From: Paenibacillus oceani
GTDB lineage: Bacteria > Bacillota > Bacilli > Paenibacillales > NBRC-103111
Direction of reading: 5' to 3'
NCBI RefSeq assembly: GCF_014705615.1
Contig: NZ_JACXJA010000018.1
Span: 1 to 50,550, forward strand
Length of the DNA: 50,550 bases
Both the position numbers and the translations under genes were made by a program. Positions 23,263-31,434 of this stretch are shown here, piece by piece (positions within the stretch are counted from its first letter, which is position 1; each line of letters opens with the position of its first letter). Under the pieces are notes generated by a model that ran no database searches, was not told the DNA's origin, and worked only from the letters and a program-made list of their open reading frames with translations.

Positions 23263-24447
23263 TTGGAACTTCGTTTGTATCTCGATTCGGACCGGGAGCA
23301 AGTGATCCGGCTGCACGAAGCTCTCGCCAGACAGGCGGATGCAGGAGTGGATCTCGGCTCGGATGGCGATAATTGGCCCGATATCGAGCTAACCTGTTTG
23401 GCCGAAGGCGCGGAGTTCTGGGTAGGCGAGGAGAACGGCGTCGTCGCAGCGACGGGCGCCATCTGCATCAAAAACCCGGCGGTAGGTGAGATCAAGCGGC
23501 TGGGCGTACAGCCGGAGCTGCAGCGGCGGGGGTACGGCGGGCGAATGCTGGGCAAGCTGGAGGAGCGCGGACGGGAGCTCGGATACCGGATCGTCTGCGC
23601 GGAAACGTCGGGCCGTCCTTCTGCGGCTCAGGAGCTGTTTGCAGGCAGCGAATATGAAGTGTTCGACCGCCAGTCAAACGGCGGCGTTTCAACCGTCATG
23701 TACGGGAAATGGGTCAAGGACCTTCCGCCGGAGCCGACGCCGGAGGAGACGGCAAAGTTCGAGGCCGATTGGGCGGTTCATAATCGGCTTCAAGATTATA
23801 CGAAGCAGCTTTTTCAGGAGGGCTGTACGCCTGAGCAGGTGATGGAACGGGTGCTGCAATCGGACCTGTTCGCTGAGTGGCGTGCGGAGCAACGTTCGTT
23901 TCTGGTCGGATATGACGAGATCGAGTTGTACCGCGATCTGGAGGCGTCAGTCCGGATCGGAGCGCATATAGGCCGGACTGAGGAGAGGGCGGCCGCATAC
24001 TTCGATTGTTTGCCGGACACGGCACCCGCAGCGGACGGAAGCGATGAAGCCGATCCTGTTTTTATTCTTTTGCATGTGCGAATCACTCCAACACAGCTGG
24101 CCTATGAGCTCGCTTCCTTCTCCCGGAAGCTGGGTTTAAGCAAACCGGTACCTTATAACGCATTATTGGGATTTATGAACGGTACGTATTTTGACATGGA
24201 CCCGGACGATCTGGAGCGGATGAACGGGCAAAGGGAACGCGCAGGCGAATGGATGCAAGCCTTTGTCGATGCCTATAGCGACGGATCGGCATCTGTAAGG
24301 GATGACGGCGGGCGGACAGGAGGAGAAGAAGGTGAGCGTAACGATGAGCGGCCAGTTGGCGGAAGCACTGGAAGCGGCGGAGACGGGGGTGCTGGTGGAC
24401 CGGATGGAAGCGATCCGGAGCCGGGAAGGCAACCCGGAAGGGATTGA
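23263..24447 (+). CDS. GNAT family N-acetyltransferase with extra C-terminal region
   Basis: Residues 1 to about 155 form a GNAT domain: DREQVIRLHEALARQ, AATGAICI, EIKRLGVQPELQRRGYGGRML (acetyl-CoA loop RRGYGG) and the IVCAETS strand. The next roughly 190 residues (EETAKFEADWAVHNRLQDYTKQLF onwards) are mainly helical and not recognised. The last about 48 residues are Gly/Asp/Glu-rich, low complexity, and lie inside the next gene in another frame, so the end may be a shifted frame. TTG at 23263 with AGGAGG 6 bases ahead is the chosen start; upstream codons come from the purine repeat. Confidence 0.75.
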   Translation: MELRLYLDSDREQVIRLHEALARQADAGVDLGSDGDNWPDIELTCLAEGAEFWVGEENGVVAATGAICIKNPAVGEIKRLGVQPELQRRGYGGRMLGKLEERGRELGYRIVCAETSGRPSAAQELFAGSEYEVFDRQSNGGVSTVMYGKWVKDLPPEPTPEETAKFEADWAVHNRLQDYTKQLFQEGCTPEQVMERVLQSDLFAEWRAEQRSFLVGYDEIELYRDLEASVRIGAHIGRTEERAAAYFDCLPDTAPAADGSDEADPVFILLHVRITPTQLAYELASFSRKLGLSKPVPYNALLGFMNGTYFDMDPDDLERMNGQRERAGEWMQAFVDAYSDGSASVRDDGGRTGGEEGERNDERPVGGSTGSGGDGGAGGPDGSDPEPGRQPGRD

Positions 24448-25162
24448 GATCGAGCGGTTCGGAGGCTGCACCGCCGTATACAGCCGGACGATGGGCTGGA
24501 CGTCGTTTAATGCCGTGTGCGGAATCGGTCCGGAGGATACGGGAGCCGTTCGCTCGATCGTCGACTATTACCGCGAGCGCAACCGGAAGTTCGAGGTACG
24601 GATCATTCCCGGGAAGCTGAATGCGGAGCTGGCCAAGGAGCTGGCCTCACATGGCCTGAGGCAAACCGGGTTTCATTCGGCGTTGTATGCGGAGACGGCG
24701 GAAGCCCATACCAACTCGGCCCTTACCGATTCGGAACAGGACGACGGCGACGTGACGTTCCGGGAGATGAACAGCGATGAAATCGATATCTACGGCCGCA
24801 TCCATTGCCTCGGCTTCGGGCTGCCGGCTAACGGGGCGGCGCCGATCGCGGCGAACAACCGGGTATTGTTCGGACGGGAAGGATGGCGGTTTTTCCTGGG
24901 CTTCGCAGGGGGAGTCCATGCGGCTGTAGGAGTCATGCGGGTGCAAGGGGATATCGCGTCCTTCACGCTGGCCGCCACGCTGCCCGACTACCGCGGCCGG
25001 GGACTGCACGCCGGGCTGCTGCGCAAACGGATCGAGACGGCCGCTTCCTGCGGAGCCCGGTTCGTCGCCGCCCAGGCATCTTTCGGCTCCGCCAGTTTCC
25101 GCAATATGGAGCGGGCCGGATTGAAGCTTGCGTATTTGCGGGCGATCTGGACGATGGAATGA
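24332..25162 (+). CDS. GNAT family N-acetyltransferase
   Basis: 276 residues; the GNAT core is in the C-terminal half: VTFREMNSDEIDIYGRIHC, VGVMRVQGDIASFTLAATLPDYRGRGLHAGLLRKRIETAASCGARFVAAQ, with the acetyl-CoA loop YRGRGLH. The N-terminal half (GIEIERFGGCTAVYSRTMGWTSFNAVCGIG) is a second, diverged acetyltransferase-like domain, as in tandem-GNAT proteins. GTG at 24332 has AGGAGG 5 bases ahead; ATG at 24344 is the alternative. It overlaps the preceding gene by 116 bp, implying co-transcription. Substrate unknown. Confidence 0.82.
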   Translation: MSVTMSGQLAEALEAAETGVLVDRMEAIRSREGNPEGIEIERFGGCTAVYSRTMGWTSFNAVCGIGPEDTGAVRSIVDYYRERNRKFEVRIIPGKLNAELAKELASHGLRQTGFHSALYAETAEAHTNSALTDSEQDDGDVTFREMNSDEIDIYGRIHCLGFGLPANGAAPIAANNRVLFGREGWRFFLGFAGGVHAAVGVMRVQGDIASFTLAATLPDYRGRGLHAGLLRKRIETAASCGARFVAAQASFGSASFRNMERAGLKLAYLRAIWTME

Positions 25163-25222
25163 CGATTGCGGCAGGGATGAACTGCATAAGCAAAAAAGTT
25201 GAAAAACGAAGGAAATGCGATG

Positions 25223-25252
25223 TTGACATCCTCATTTAACGTGGCATATAAT
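25223..25252 (+). promoter_or_regulatory. Promoter of the leuA T-box leader
   Basis: TTGACA (25223-25228), an 18-bp spacer, then TATAAT (25247-25252): both boxes are perfect consensus. Transcription would begin near 25259, at the start of the T-box leader. Confidence 0.88.
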
Positions 25253-25258
25253 AACCAA

Positions 25259-25521
25259 TAAATAAATACGCCAAATGTTGCGATTAGAAATAGTAGAAGT
25301 GAAAAGAGCTTTCAGAGAGCCGTTGGCCGGTGCGAAACGGTAGTGACATTCATTTCGAACTCGTCTATGAACGGCTGCCCGAATCAAGTAGGGCTAGACG
25401 GATTTCCCCCGTTACAGGGATAGATGGTGATGGCCATCGAAGAAGATCATTTCCCATGAAATGAATTAGAGTGGTACCGCGAGTTCAACCTCGTCTCTAT
25501 ACGTAGAGACGGGGTTTTTTT
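25259..25521 (+). ncRNA. T-box leader of leuA (tRNA-Leu sensing)
   Basis: Carries the conserved T-box AGAGTGGTACCGCG (25468-25481), preceded by a long Stem I region and followed by the terminator at 25489-25521. The UGGU bulge would pair with ACCA, fitting the A discriminator of tRNA-Leu. A CUC codon in GAACUC (25360-25362) is the probable specifier (Leu). Uncharged tRNA-Leu would stabilise the antiterminator and allow leuA transcription. Confidence 0.92.
25489..25521 (+). terminator. T-box regulated terminator
   Basis: CTCGTCTCTA pairs with TAGAGACGGG around the loop TACG, followed by seven T. It overlaps the 3' part of the T-box antiterminator region and is the switch of the leader. Confidence 0.92.
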
Positions 25522-25549
25522 GTTGATTAAATTCCGGGTTTAATCAACC
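25522..25549 (+). other. Extra hairpin between T-box terminator and leuA
   Basis: GTTGATTAAA pairs with TTTAATCAAC around TTCCGGG, directly after the terminator T run and about 27 bp before the leuA ribosome site. No T run follows. It would form only in read-through transcripts. Confidence 0.55.
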
Positions 25550-25595
25550 TCGCTGCACCTACTTACTAACCAAACATGCCTAGGAGGAACATCAA

Positions 25596-27128
25596 ATGAA
25601 CCGTAAAATTATCGTACTGGATACTACGCTGCGCGATGGAGAACAAGTACCCGGAGCGAAATTAAATATGCAGCAGAAATTGGAAATCGCTCAGCAGTTG
25701 AAGAGACTGAACGTGGATATTATCGAGGCCGGATTCCCGGCATCGTCCGCCGGCGATTTTCAGGCGGTCCAGGAAATTGCCCGCAGCGTAGGTGACAGCG
25801 TCTCGATTACGGCACTCGGCCGGGCGGTGAAGAGCGATATCGACGCCGTCTACGAGAGCATCAAGCTGGCGCAAAATCCGCTGATCCATATCGTGCTCGG
25901 CACCTCCAACATTCACGTGGAGAAAAAATTTAATCGTTCCAAGGATGCCGTGATGCAAATGGGCGTCGATGCGGTCAAATACGCCAGAACGCTGCTTCCT
26001 CACGTGCAGTATTCGACGGAAGACGCTTCGCGCTCGGAATTCGAATATTTGTGGAGCACGATCGAGGCTGTCGTCAAAGCGGGAGCTACGATGATCAACG
26101 TGCCGGACACGGTCGGTTTTGCGGTACCCGAAGAATTCGGCGAGCTGATCCGCAAAATTAACGACAGGCTGAAAAACCTGAACGACAAAGTCGTCCTCAG
26201 CGTCCACTGCCACAACGACCTTGGGATGGCGACGGCCAATACGCTGAGCGCGATCAAAAACGGCGCGGAGAAGGTCGAGTGCACGATCAACGGGCTGGGC
26301 GAGAGAGCGGGCAACACGTCCCTGGAAGAAGTGGTCATGGGCCTGAAGGTAAGGGAGCCGTTCTACCAATGCCGCACCGATGTGAAGACGACGGAGCTGC
26401 TCCGGACGTCCCGGCTGGTCAGCCATCTGACCGGACTCGACGTGCAGGTGAACAAAGCGATTACCGGCGAGAACGCCTTCGCGCATTCGTCCGGCATCCA
26501 TCAGGACGGCCTGCTCAAAGATAAGCAGGTATACGAGATTATGTCGCCCGAGGACGTCGGGGCCGAAAGCATGGAGCTGATCCTGACGGCCCGCTCCGGA
26601 CGCCACGCCTTCAAAAATGCGGTGGAGAAGATGGGCTTCGACACGTCCGACGCAGCGGATTTCGAGCAGTTGTTCCAGAAGTTCCTGACGCTTGCTGACG
26701 CCAAAAAAGAAGTGTACGACCATGACGTGTTTTATTTGGTGACTAATCACCGCACGATCGAGCAAAGCGAAAGCCAGCTGTACATGCTGGAATCGTTCCA
26801 GGTCATCAGCAGCGATCAGACGCCTACGGCAACGGTCAAATTGAAAAAGGGCGGGGAGTCAATCGTCGGCAGCTGTGTCGGGGACGGTCCGATCGACGCT
26901 TTGTACAGTGTCATTAAATCGCTCGTCGGCCTGGACGTGCAGCTTAAAGATTATAAAATCAACAGCTTGTCCCGGGGCAAGGAAGCGATCGGCCGGGTCA
27001 ATATCCGGATCGAATACGAAGGCAAAACGTATTCGGGCCGCGCGATGGATACCGATATTATCAAAGCAAGCGCGAACGCCTTGCTGAACGGGATCAACGC
27101 CATCGTGCTGGAGCTGGTCAAAGCTTGA
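25596..27128 (+). CDS. leuA: 2-isopropylmalate synthase
   Basis: Condenses acetyl-CoA with 2-ketoisovalerate, the first committed step of leucine synthesis. 510 residues in the usual order: TIM-barrel catalytic domain opening with TTLRDGEQVPGAKL (metal-binding Asp, catalytic region), the second metal site HCHNDLGMATAN, the HSSGIHQDGLLKD segment, then the C-terminal allosteric LeuA dimer domain (from about residue 400) that binds leucine. AGGAGG is 9 bases before the ATG. It is a single gene behind a T-box, with no ilv or leuBCD genes following, so the leucine pathway is split in this genome or another leuA copy exists. Confidence 0.96.
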   Translation: MNRKIIVLDTTLRDGEQVPGAKLNMQQKLEIAQQLKRLNVDIIEAGFPASSAGDFQAVQEIARSVGDSVSITALGRAVKSDIDAVYESIKLAQNPLIHIVLGTSNIHVEKKFNRSKDAVMQMGVDAVKYARTLLPHVQYSTEDASRSEFEYLWSTIEAVVKAGATMINVPDTVGFAVPEEFGELIRKINDRLKNLNDKVVLSVHCHNDLGMATANTLSAIKNGAEKVECTINGLGERAGNTSLEEVVMGLKVREPFYQCRTDVKTTELLRTSRLVSHLTGLDVQVNKAITGENAFAHSSGIHQDGLLKDKQVYEIMSPEDVGAESMELILTARSGRHAFKNAVEKMGFDTSDAADFEQLFQKFLTLADAKKEVYDHDVFYLVTNHRTIEQSESQLYMLESFQVISSDQTPTATVKLKKGGESIVGSCVGDGPIDALYSVIKSLVGLDVQLKDYKINSLSRGKEAIGRVNIRIEYEGKTYSGRAMDTDIIKASANALLNGINAIVLELVKA

Positions 27129-27153
27129 TTGACGTCCTGCGGACCAAATGGGA

Positions 27154-27189
27154 AAGAGCCCCCGAAACGGATTTCGGCGAGGCTCTTTC
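27154..27189. terminator. Terminator between leuA and the HAD phosphatase
   Basis: AAAGAGCC pairs with GGCTCTTT and CGAAA with TTTCG inside. It sits between convergent genes and can serve both, with T-rich sequence on each side. Confidence 0.75.
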
Positions 27190-27252
27190 TGTTGCTTGGA
27201 TGATTGGACAGAGAGCATTCGCGAGGCGGCCACCGGTCGTTCGAAAGAGGAG

Positions 27253-28029
27253 TTACCCGATTAGTCCGGCATACTTCAATCCGTTGCGGATACCGCCTTC
27301 GTCCACATGAGTTGTGACGTAGTCCGCGTACGGCTTCAATTCCTCGTGGGAGTTGCCCATCGCGATCCCGAGACCGACCAGGGAGAGCATTTCTTTGTCG
27401 TTCAGGCCGTCACCGAAAGCTACCGCTGCTTCGGAGCCTATCCCCAGATGGGCCAGAAACGCTTCAATCCCTTGCGCCTTGGAGCGGTCGTCCGGGATAA
27501 CATCCATTGCCTTCTCGTGCCAGCGAATCAGCTTCAGTCCCGGAACGGCCTGGTCGTACAACGGTTCCTCGGCCGTCTCGCAGTGGAGAAACAGCTGGTA
27601 GATCGACTGCTTCTTCCAGAAATCCGGGTCATGCCCGGGGAGATCGACCCGCAGCGAGGTGACGGATTCAATCATAAACGGATCGGCTTCGTTGTTCGTA
27701 TAGAACGCGTCATGGCCTTCGAAAACGAGGCTGTGCCGGTGCCGGGCGGCAACGCCGACGAAGCGTTCGACACTCTCTCGCGGAATTTCCCTGCTGAAAA
27801 TCGGCTTCCCCTTATAAACTACATAGGCGCCGTTCAAGCTGATGTAAGAGTCGATGCCAAGCTTCTCGGCCAAGGGGGCGAAAAAGTAAGGGGCTCTTCC
27901 GGTCGCGATGACGGTTTCGATTCCTCGGCTTTGCAGCTCCCGAATGGCGTCGACCGTGTCTTGCGGAATCTGTTTCTGTTCATCGACCAAGGTACCGTCG
28001 ATATCGAAAAATACAATTTGATAAGACAT
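27253..28029 (-). CDS. Cof-type HAD-IIB family phosphatase
   Basis: 258-residue HAD hydrolase. Motif I is FFDIDGTLVDE (nucleophile and acid Asp), motif II is VIATGRAP, and motifs III/IV are the Lys region and AAVAFGDGLNDKEMLSLVGLGIAMGNSHEELK. A C2B cap lies between. Cof-type enzymes act on sugar phosphates, flavin mononucleotide or other phosphometabolites; the substrate is not readable here. AGGAGA precedes the ATG. Convergent with leuA and followed upstream by serS in the same direction with an 88-bp gap. Confidence 0.93.
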   Translation of the reverse strand: MSYQIVFFDIDGTLVDEQKQIPQDTVDAIRELQSRGIETVIATGRAPYFFAPLAEKLGIDSYISLNGAYVVYKGKPIFSREIPRESVERFVGVAARHRHSLVFEGHDAFYTNNEADPFMIESVTSLRVDLPGHDPDFWKKQSIYQLFLHCETAEEPLYDQAVPGLKLIRWHEKAMDVIPDDRSKAQGIEAFLAHLGIGSEAAVAFGDGLNDKEMLSLVGLGIAMGNSHEELKPYADYVTTHVDEGGIRNGLKYAGLIG

Positions 28030-28117
28030 GAGCGCTTCTCTTCTCCTGTTCTCCTATAAGGGTCCGGGGCGGCCGATCGGCCTTCCCCGAAGTATCTCGC
28101 TGCGCATAGTTATCGTT

Positions 28118-29407
28118 TTACAGGTGCGGCTTGGGCTCAATCGCTTCCATCCCGTACATATACGGCCGCAGCGCCGGCGGAATATAGATCGAACCGTCCT
28201 CGCGCTGATGATTCTCAAGCAGCGGAATCAGTATGCGGGGCGACGCGACGGCCGTATTGTTCAGCGTGTGGCAAACTTGCAGCTTGCCCTCTTCGTCCCG
28301 GTACCGGATATTGGCGCGGCGCGCCTGGAAGTCGCGCACGTTCGACGACGAATGCGTCTCGCCGTAGCCGTCCCGGCTCGGCATCCAGGTCTCGATGTCG
28401 TATTGCTTGTAGTTTTTTTGTCCCATGTCTCCGGTACATACGGCTACGATGCGGTAGGGCAGCTCCAGCATCGCCAGCAGTTCCTCGGCGTTGCCGGTAA
28501 TTTCCTGGAGCATACGTTCCGAGACGTCGTCCTCTCCCCGGCACAAAATCACCTGCTCCACCTTGGCGAATTGGTGGACGCGGTACAGCCCGCGCACATC
28601 CCGCCCGGCCGAGCCGATCTCGCGGCGGAAGCAGTTCGAGACGGCGGCCAGCCGGATCGGCTCGGCGACGTCCACGATTTCATCGGCGTAATAACCGATC
28701 AGCGACGCCTCCGATGTGCCGACCAGCCATTTATTGTCTTCCGGCAGCCGGAACGTCTGCTCTTGACCTCCCGGGAAAAATCCGGCGACGTTTAACGTTT
28801 CTTCGCGGACGAGCAGCGGTACGTCCATGACGGTAAAGCCTTTGCGTACGAGCAGATCGAGCGCCAGCTGCTGAACGGCGCGGTGCAGGTGCAGTCCCGC
28901 GTCTTTCAAATAATAGTTGCGGCTGCCGGCCGTCTTGACACCGCGGGGCATATCGATCAGCCCCAGCGTCTCCCCGAGCGTCACATGATCTTTCGGCTCA
29001 AATGCGAATGTTGCGGGCGTACCGACTCGTTTGACCTCGACATTATCCGCATCCGTCGCTCCGACCGGCGTATCCGGCGATACGATATTCGGCACGAGCT
29101 GCATAAGCTTGCGAAACTGCTGCTCCAGCCCGGCAAGCGCCGGCTCGTTCTCCGTCAGCTCGAGCCCTACGGCCTTCGCCTGCTCTTTCAGCCGCTCGGC
29201 CTCGGTCTTGTTGCCCGCACGCATCTGCCGGGGGATATCCTCCGACAGCCGGTTGCGTTCCTGGCGAAGCCGTTCGACTTCGGCCAGCATTTTTCTGCGT
29301 TCCTCATCCGTTCGAAGCAGCTCTTCGATCGACACTTCGATTCGTTTCCGCTCGGCCGTTTGCTGCAGTTGCAGTTGATTCTCCCTAATAAACCGGATGT
29401 CCAGCAT
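28118..29407 (-). CDS. serS: Seryl-tRNA synthetase
   Basis: Class II aminoacyl-tRNA synthetase, 429 residues. The N-terminal two-helix coiled-coil arm (about 30-100: LLRTDEERRKMLAEVERLRQERNRLSEDI onwards) contacts the long variable arm of tRNA-Ser. The catalytic core has motif 2 SNCFRREIGSAGRDVRGLYRVHQFAKVEQ and motif 3 IPLLENHQREDGSIYIPPALRPYM. The start MLDIRFIREN at 29407 matches the family start; the longer open frame reads through the T-box leader and is not coding. Preceded by a T-box leader with its own promoter. Confidence 0.97.
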   Translation of the reverse strand: MLDIRFIRENQLQLQQTAERKRIEVSIEELLRTDEERRKMLAEVERLRQERNRLSEDIPRQMRAGNKTEAERLKEQAKAVGLELTENEPALAGLEQQFRKLMQLVPNIVSPDTPVGATDADNVEVKRVGTPATFAFEPKDHVTLGETLGLIDMPRGVKTAGSRNYYLKDAGLHLHRAVQQLALDLLVRKGFTVMDVPLLVREETLNVAGFFPGGQEQTFRLPEDNKWLVGTSEASLIGYYADEIVDVAEPIRLAAVSNCFRREIGSAGRDVRGLYRVHQFAKVEQVILCRGEDDVSERMLQEITGNAEELLAMLELPYRIVAVCTGDMGQKNYKQYDIETWMPSRDGYGETHSSSNVRDFQARRANIRYRDEEGKLQVCHTLNNTAVASPRILIPLLENHQREDGSIYIPPALRPYMYGMEAIEPKPHL

Positions 29408-29440
29408 GGTGGTCCACGTCCTTTCGTTATCCGAAAAAAT

Positions 29441-29479
29441 GCAAAAAGCGCCCCCGTCATTTGGGACGAGGAGCGCTTT
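29441..29479 (-). terminator. T-box regulated terminator of serS
   Basis: On the minus strand AAAGCGCTCCTCGTCCC pairs with the following GACGGGGGCGCTTTTT region (AGCGC outer arms), ending in T runs at 29434-29447. It is the switch of the serS leader. Confidence 0.88.
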
Positions 29480-29700
29480 ACACCCGCGGTGCCACCCAAT
29501 TTGACCAGTCGCCCGGTCCGCTTGGTTCCGCGGTAACGGGGCGGTTCCCGGTATGCTTAGAGGACATGCGGCCGTATCGGAATCGGGTCCGATACGCAAG
29601 AACGGGAGCTGCTTCGAACGAAACAGACCCGGATGAAGTCCTGGTCGCAAACGCCTCCGAGTTGGATTCTCGTCATCGGCCTAATGCGTTTGTTTAATTT
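29441..29700 (-). ncRNA. T-box leader of serS (tRNA-Ser sensing)
   Basis: The minus strand carries the conserved GGGTGGCACCGCGG (29482-29495 region) ahead of the terminator. The UGGC bulge would pair with GCCA, fitting the G discriminator of tRNA-Ser. Stem I is closed by CCGAT/ATCGG. A Ser specifier could be AGC or UCC near GAAGCAGCTCC, but I cannot fix it by eye. Confidence 0.9.
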
Positions 29701-29706
29701 TGAAAT

Positions 29707-29735
29707 ATTGTACTGCATCCGCCATCCAGTGTCAA
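29707..29735 (-). promoter_or_regulatory. Promoter of the serS T-box leader
   Basis: On the minus strand TTGACA, 17-bp spacer, TACAAT, directly before the T-box leader. Confidence 0.85.
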
Positions 29736-29958
29736 TGCCGGATTGCCTGGAACGGCCGCCGGTTTTCCTATAAAATGGTGATGAGCATCTTGTGCGATTA
29801 TGAAGTTCCACACGTCCGTCAGCCGGTCGATACCGAGTTTCGCAGCGGCGACCGGCCGCTCCCTTGATTTTGGACACAAAAGATTCAACTTTAAAGCGAA
29901 ACTGCCATAGGGGCGCAGCGTATATATAACGGCTGAAAAAACAGCGGAACAACCCCTG

Positions 29959-29972
29959 GGAAAACGCTTGCA
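29959..29972. promoter_or_regulatory. Catabolite-response (cre)-like site upstream of hprK
   Basis: On the minus strand TGCAAGCGTTTTCC matches the CcpA consensus TGWAANCGNTNWCA at all but two positions. It lies 86 bp before the hprK-like ATG, just behind a weak TATAAC (29925-29930), a position expected to repress. Inference from consensus only. Confidence 0.5.
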
Positions 29973-30058
29973 ACAAATCGGGGAAGCGGGCATAATGAAT
30001 ACAGCTTCCGCTCCGATCAAGCTGTGAATATAACGATAGAAAGAGGTGCAGCGGCTCT

Positions 30059-31000
30059 ATGAAATCCATCACCGTCCAAGATCTAGTCAACCGATTTCAC
30101 TTGGAAATACTTGCCGGGCATTCGCAATTGCACCGAACGATCAGCAAATCCCGGGTTCACCGTCCGGGGCTCGAATTCGTCGGGTATTTCGATTTTTTCC
30201 CGCAGCAGCGGGTGCAGGTGCTTGGCCGCAAAGAAATCACATACTTACACAAACAGACCGAAGATGAGCGGGATTCCCGCATCGGCTCGGTCGTACAATA
30301 CCACCCGCCGTGTTTCGTCGTAACCTGGAACCAGGAGATGGAAGGATTGCGTTATCTGATCGCGCATTGCGAGCGGGAAGGCATCCCGCTGCTGCGCACG
30401 GCGGAGCAGACGACCAAATGGATCGGCATGGCGGACGTTTTCCTGACGAAGATGCTCGCTCAAGAAATTCAAGTGCACGGCGTCTGCGTGAATGTCGCCG
30501 GCATCGGAATTCTGCTTCGCGGCAAATCGGGAATCGGCAAAAGCGAAACGGCGCTGTCGCTGATCCGCCGCGGCCACCGGCTCGTCGCCGACGACGCCGT
30601 CGTCCTGCGGAGAATCGGTCCGGAGACGATTATCGGTACGCATGACGGCAAGACGAAGGAGTTTCTCGCCTTGCGAAGCGTCGGCCTGATTAACGTCGCC
30701 CGGATCTATGGCCGGGGGGCGTTCCAGGACGAGACCCGGATCGTGCTCGATATCGAGCTGACGCCGTGGAAGGAAAACGAGCTGTACAACGACCTCGATA
30801 TGACGCCGAAGACGTCTTCCTATATGGAGGTCGACATCCCGTACATCCAAATATCGCTCCAGCCGGGCCGCGACGTCGCAGGACTCGTCGAAGCCGCCGC
30901 CAACAACTGGTCGCTCCGCTTGCAAGGCTACAGCGCGGCCGAGGAATTTATGCAGCGGATCGAAGCGTTCGCCCAGCAGCAGCAACAGCAGCCTAAATAA
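30059..31000 (+). CDS. hprK: HPr kinase/phosphorylase-family protein
   Basis: 313 residues with the two-domain HprK layout: an N-terminal MurF-like domain (LVNRFHLEILAGHSQLHRTISKSRVHRPGLEFVGYFDFFP) and a C-terminal kinase domain with P-loop GKSGIGKSETALSLI and the catalytic Asp pair in RLVADDAVV. The family's signature stretch is recognisable as LRSVGLINVARIYGRGAF. HprK phosphorylates HPr on Ser46 and controls carbon catabolite repression. Canonical proteins have an acidic residue as the second P-loop position (GDSGxGKS); here it is Lys. There is no neighbouring lgt gene, and the tail ends in Gln repeats. It may be a diverged second copy. GAGGTG ribosome site. Confidence 0.85.
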   Translation: MKSITVQDLVNRFHLEILAGHSQLHRTISKSRVHRPGLEFVGYFDFFPQQRVQVLGRKEITYLHKQTEDERDSRIGSVVQYHPPCFVVTWNQEMEGLRYLIAHCEREGIPLLRTAEQTTKWIGMADVFLTKMLAQEIQVHGVCVNVAGIGILLRGKSGIGKSETALSLIRRGHRLVADDAVVLRRIGPETIIGTHDGKTKEFLALRSVGLINVARIYGRGAFQDETRIVLDIELTPWKENELYNDLDMTPKTSSYMEVDIPYIQISLQPGRDVAGLVEAAANNWSLRLQGYSAAEEFMQRIEAFAQQQQQQPK

Positions 31001-31102
31001 TAGCGCTCGCTGAATTGGCGGCGGACGGCCATAACCTTTTAAGGAGAAGGGGCCATCTGCAAAAGTGTGCGTTCGATAGGGGAGTATCCCCATCTCCAAA
31101 TG

Positions 31103-31146
31103 AAAGGACCTCAAGTTCCACGGTACAGTGGAGGCTGAGGTCCTTT
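31103..31146. terminator. 44-bp dispersed hairpin terminator, copy 2
   Basis: AAAGGACCTC and GAGGTCCTTT are the outer arms, TTCCAC/GTGGAG inside. On the minus strand it is followed by the flank CATTTGGAGATGGGGA and a small GGGG/CCCC hairpin, shared with copies 3 and 4. Lies between convergent hprK-like and AraC genes. Confidence 0.8.
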
Positions 31147-31213
31147 TTCACGAGGAAAATCGGTTCTGAGCGGAGACGAACTCGGATGACGTTTCTCCAT
31201 CGCGATAGGGGCC

Positions 31214-31418
31214 GGAATCGAGGCTGTCGATTCATTGTGGACAACCAAGTGGAAAGGGGAAAGATTACCTTCTGGCGAGTTTTGTCTGGAATCCCCTACC
31301 TTACAATCCTTATTCAATCAAGGGATTCCGGACAACCTGTTTGAGCAGAAGAAGGTAATTTTTCACTTGGAACGGCCTGCTGACACTTCTACACAATGAA
31401 TCGACAGCCTCGGAATCG
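31214..31418. repeat. About 200-bp imperfect inverted repeat
   Basis: A perfect 20-base arm pair (31220-31239 with 31392-31411, GAGGCTGTCGATTCATTGTG) encloses further paired blocks: CCAAGTG (31245-31251) with CACTTGG (31364-31370), ATTACCTTCT (31264-31273) with AGAAGGTAAT (31350-31359), and GGAATCCC (31288-31295) with GGGATTCC. The apex is near 31309. It could be two inverted copies of a ~95-bp sequence or one long folded RNA. Confidence 0.8.
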
Positions 31419-31434
31419 ATGGTTATCCTCAGGT

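Noticed and set aside
25662-26765. 367-codon minus-strand frame opposite leuA
   Set aside because: Antisense shadow of a fully conserved enzyme gene.
29408-29650. N-terminal extension of serS
   Set aside because: These codons lie in the T-box leader, terminator and Stem I; the protein family starts at MLDIRFIREN.
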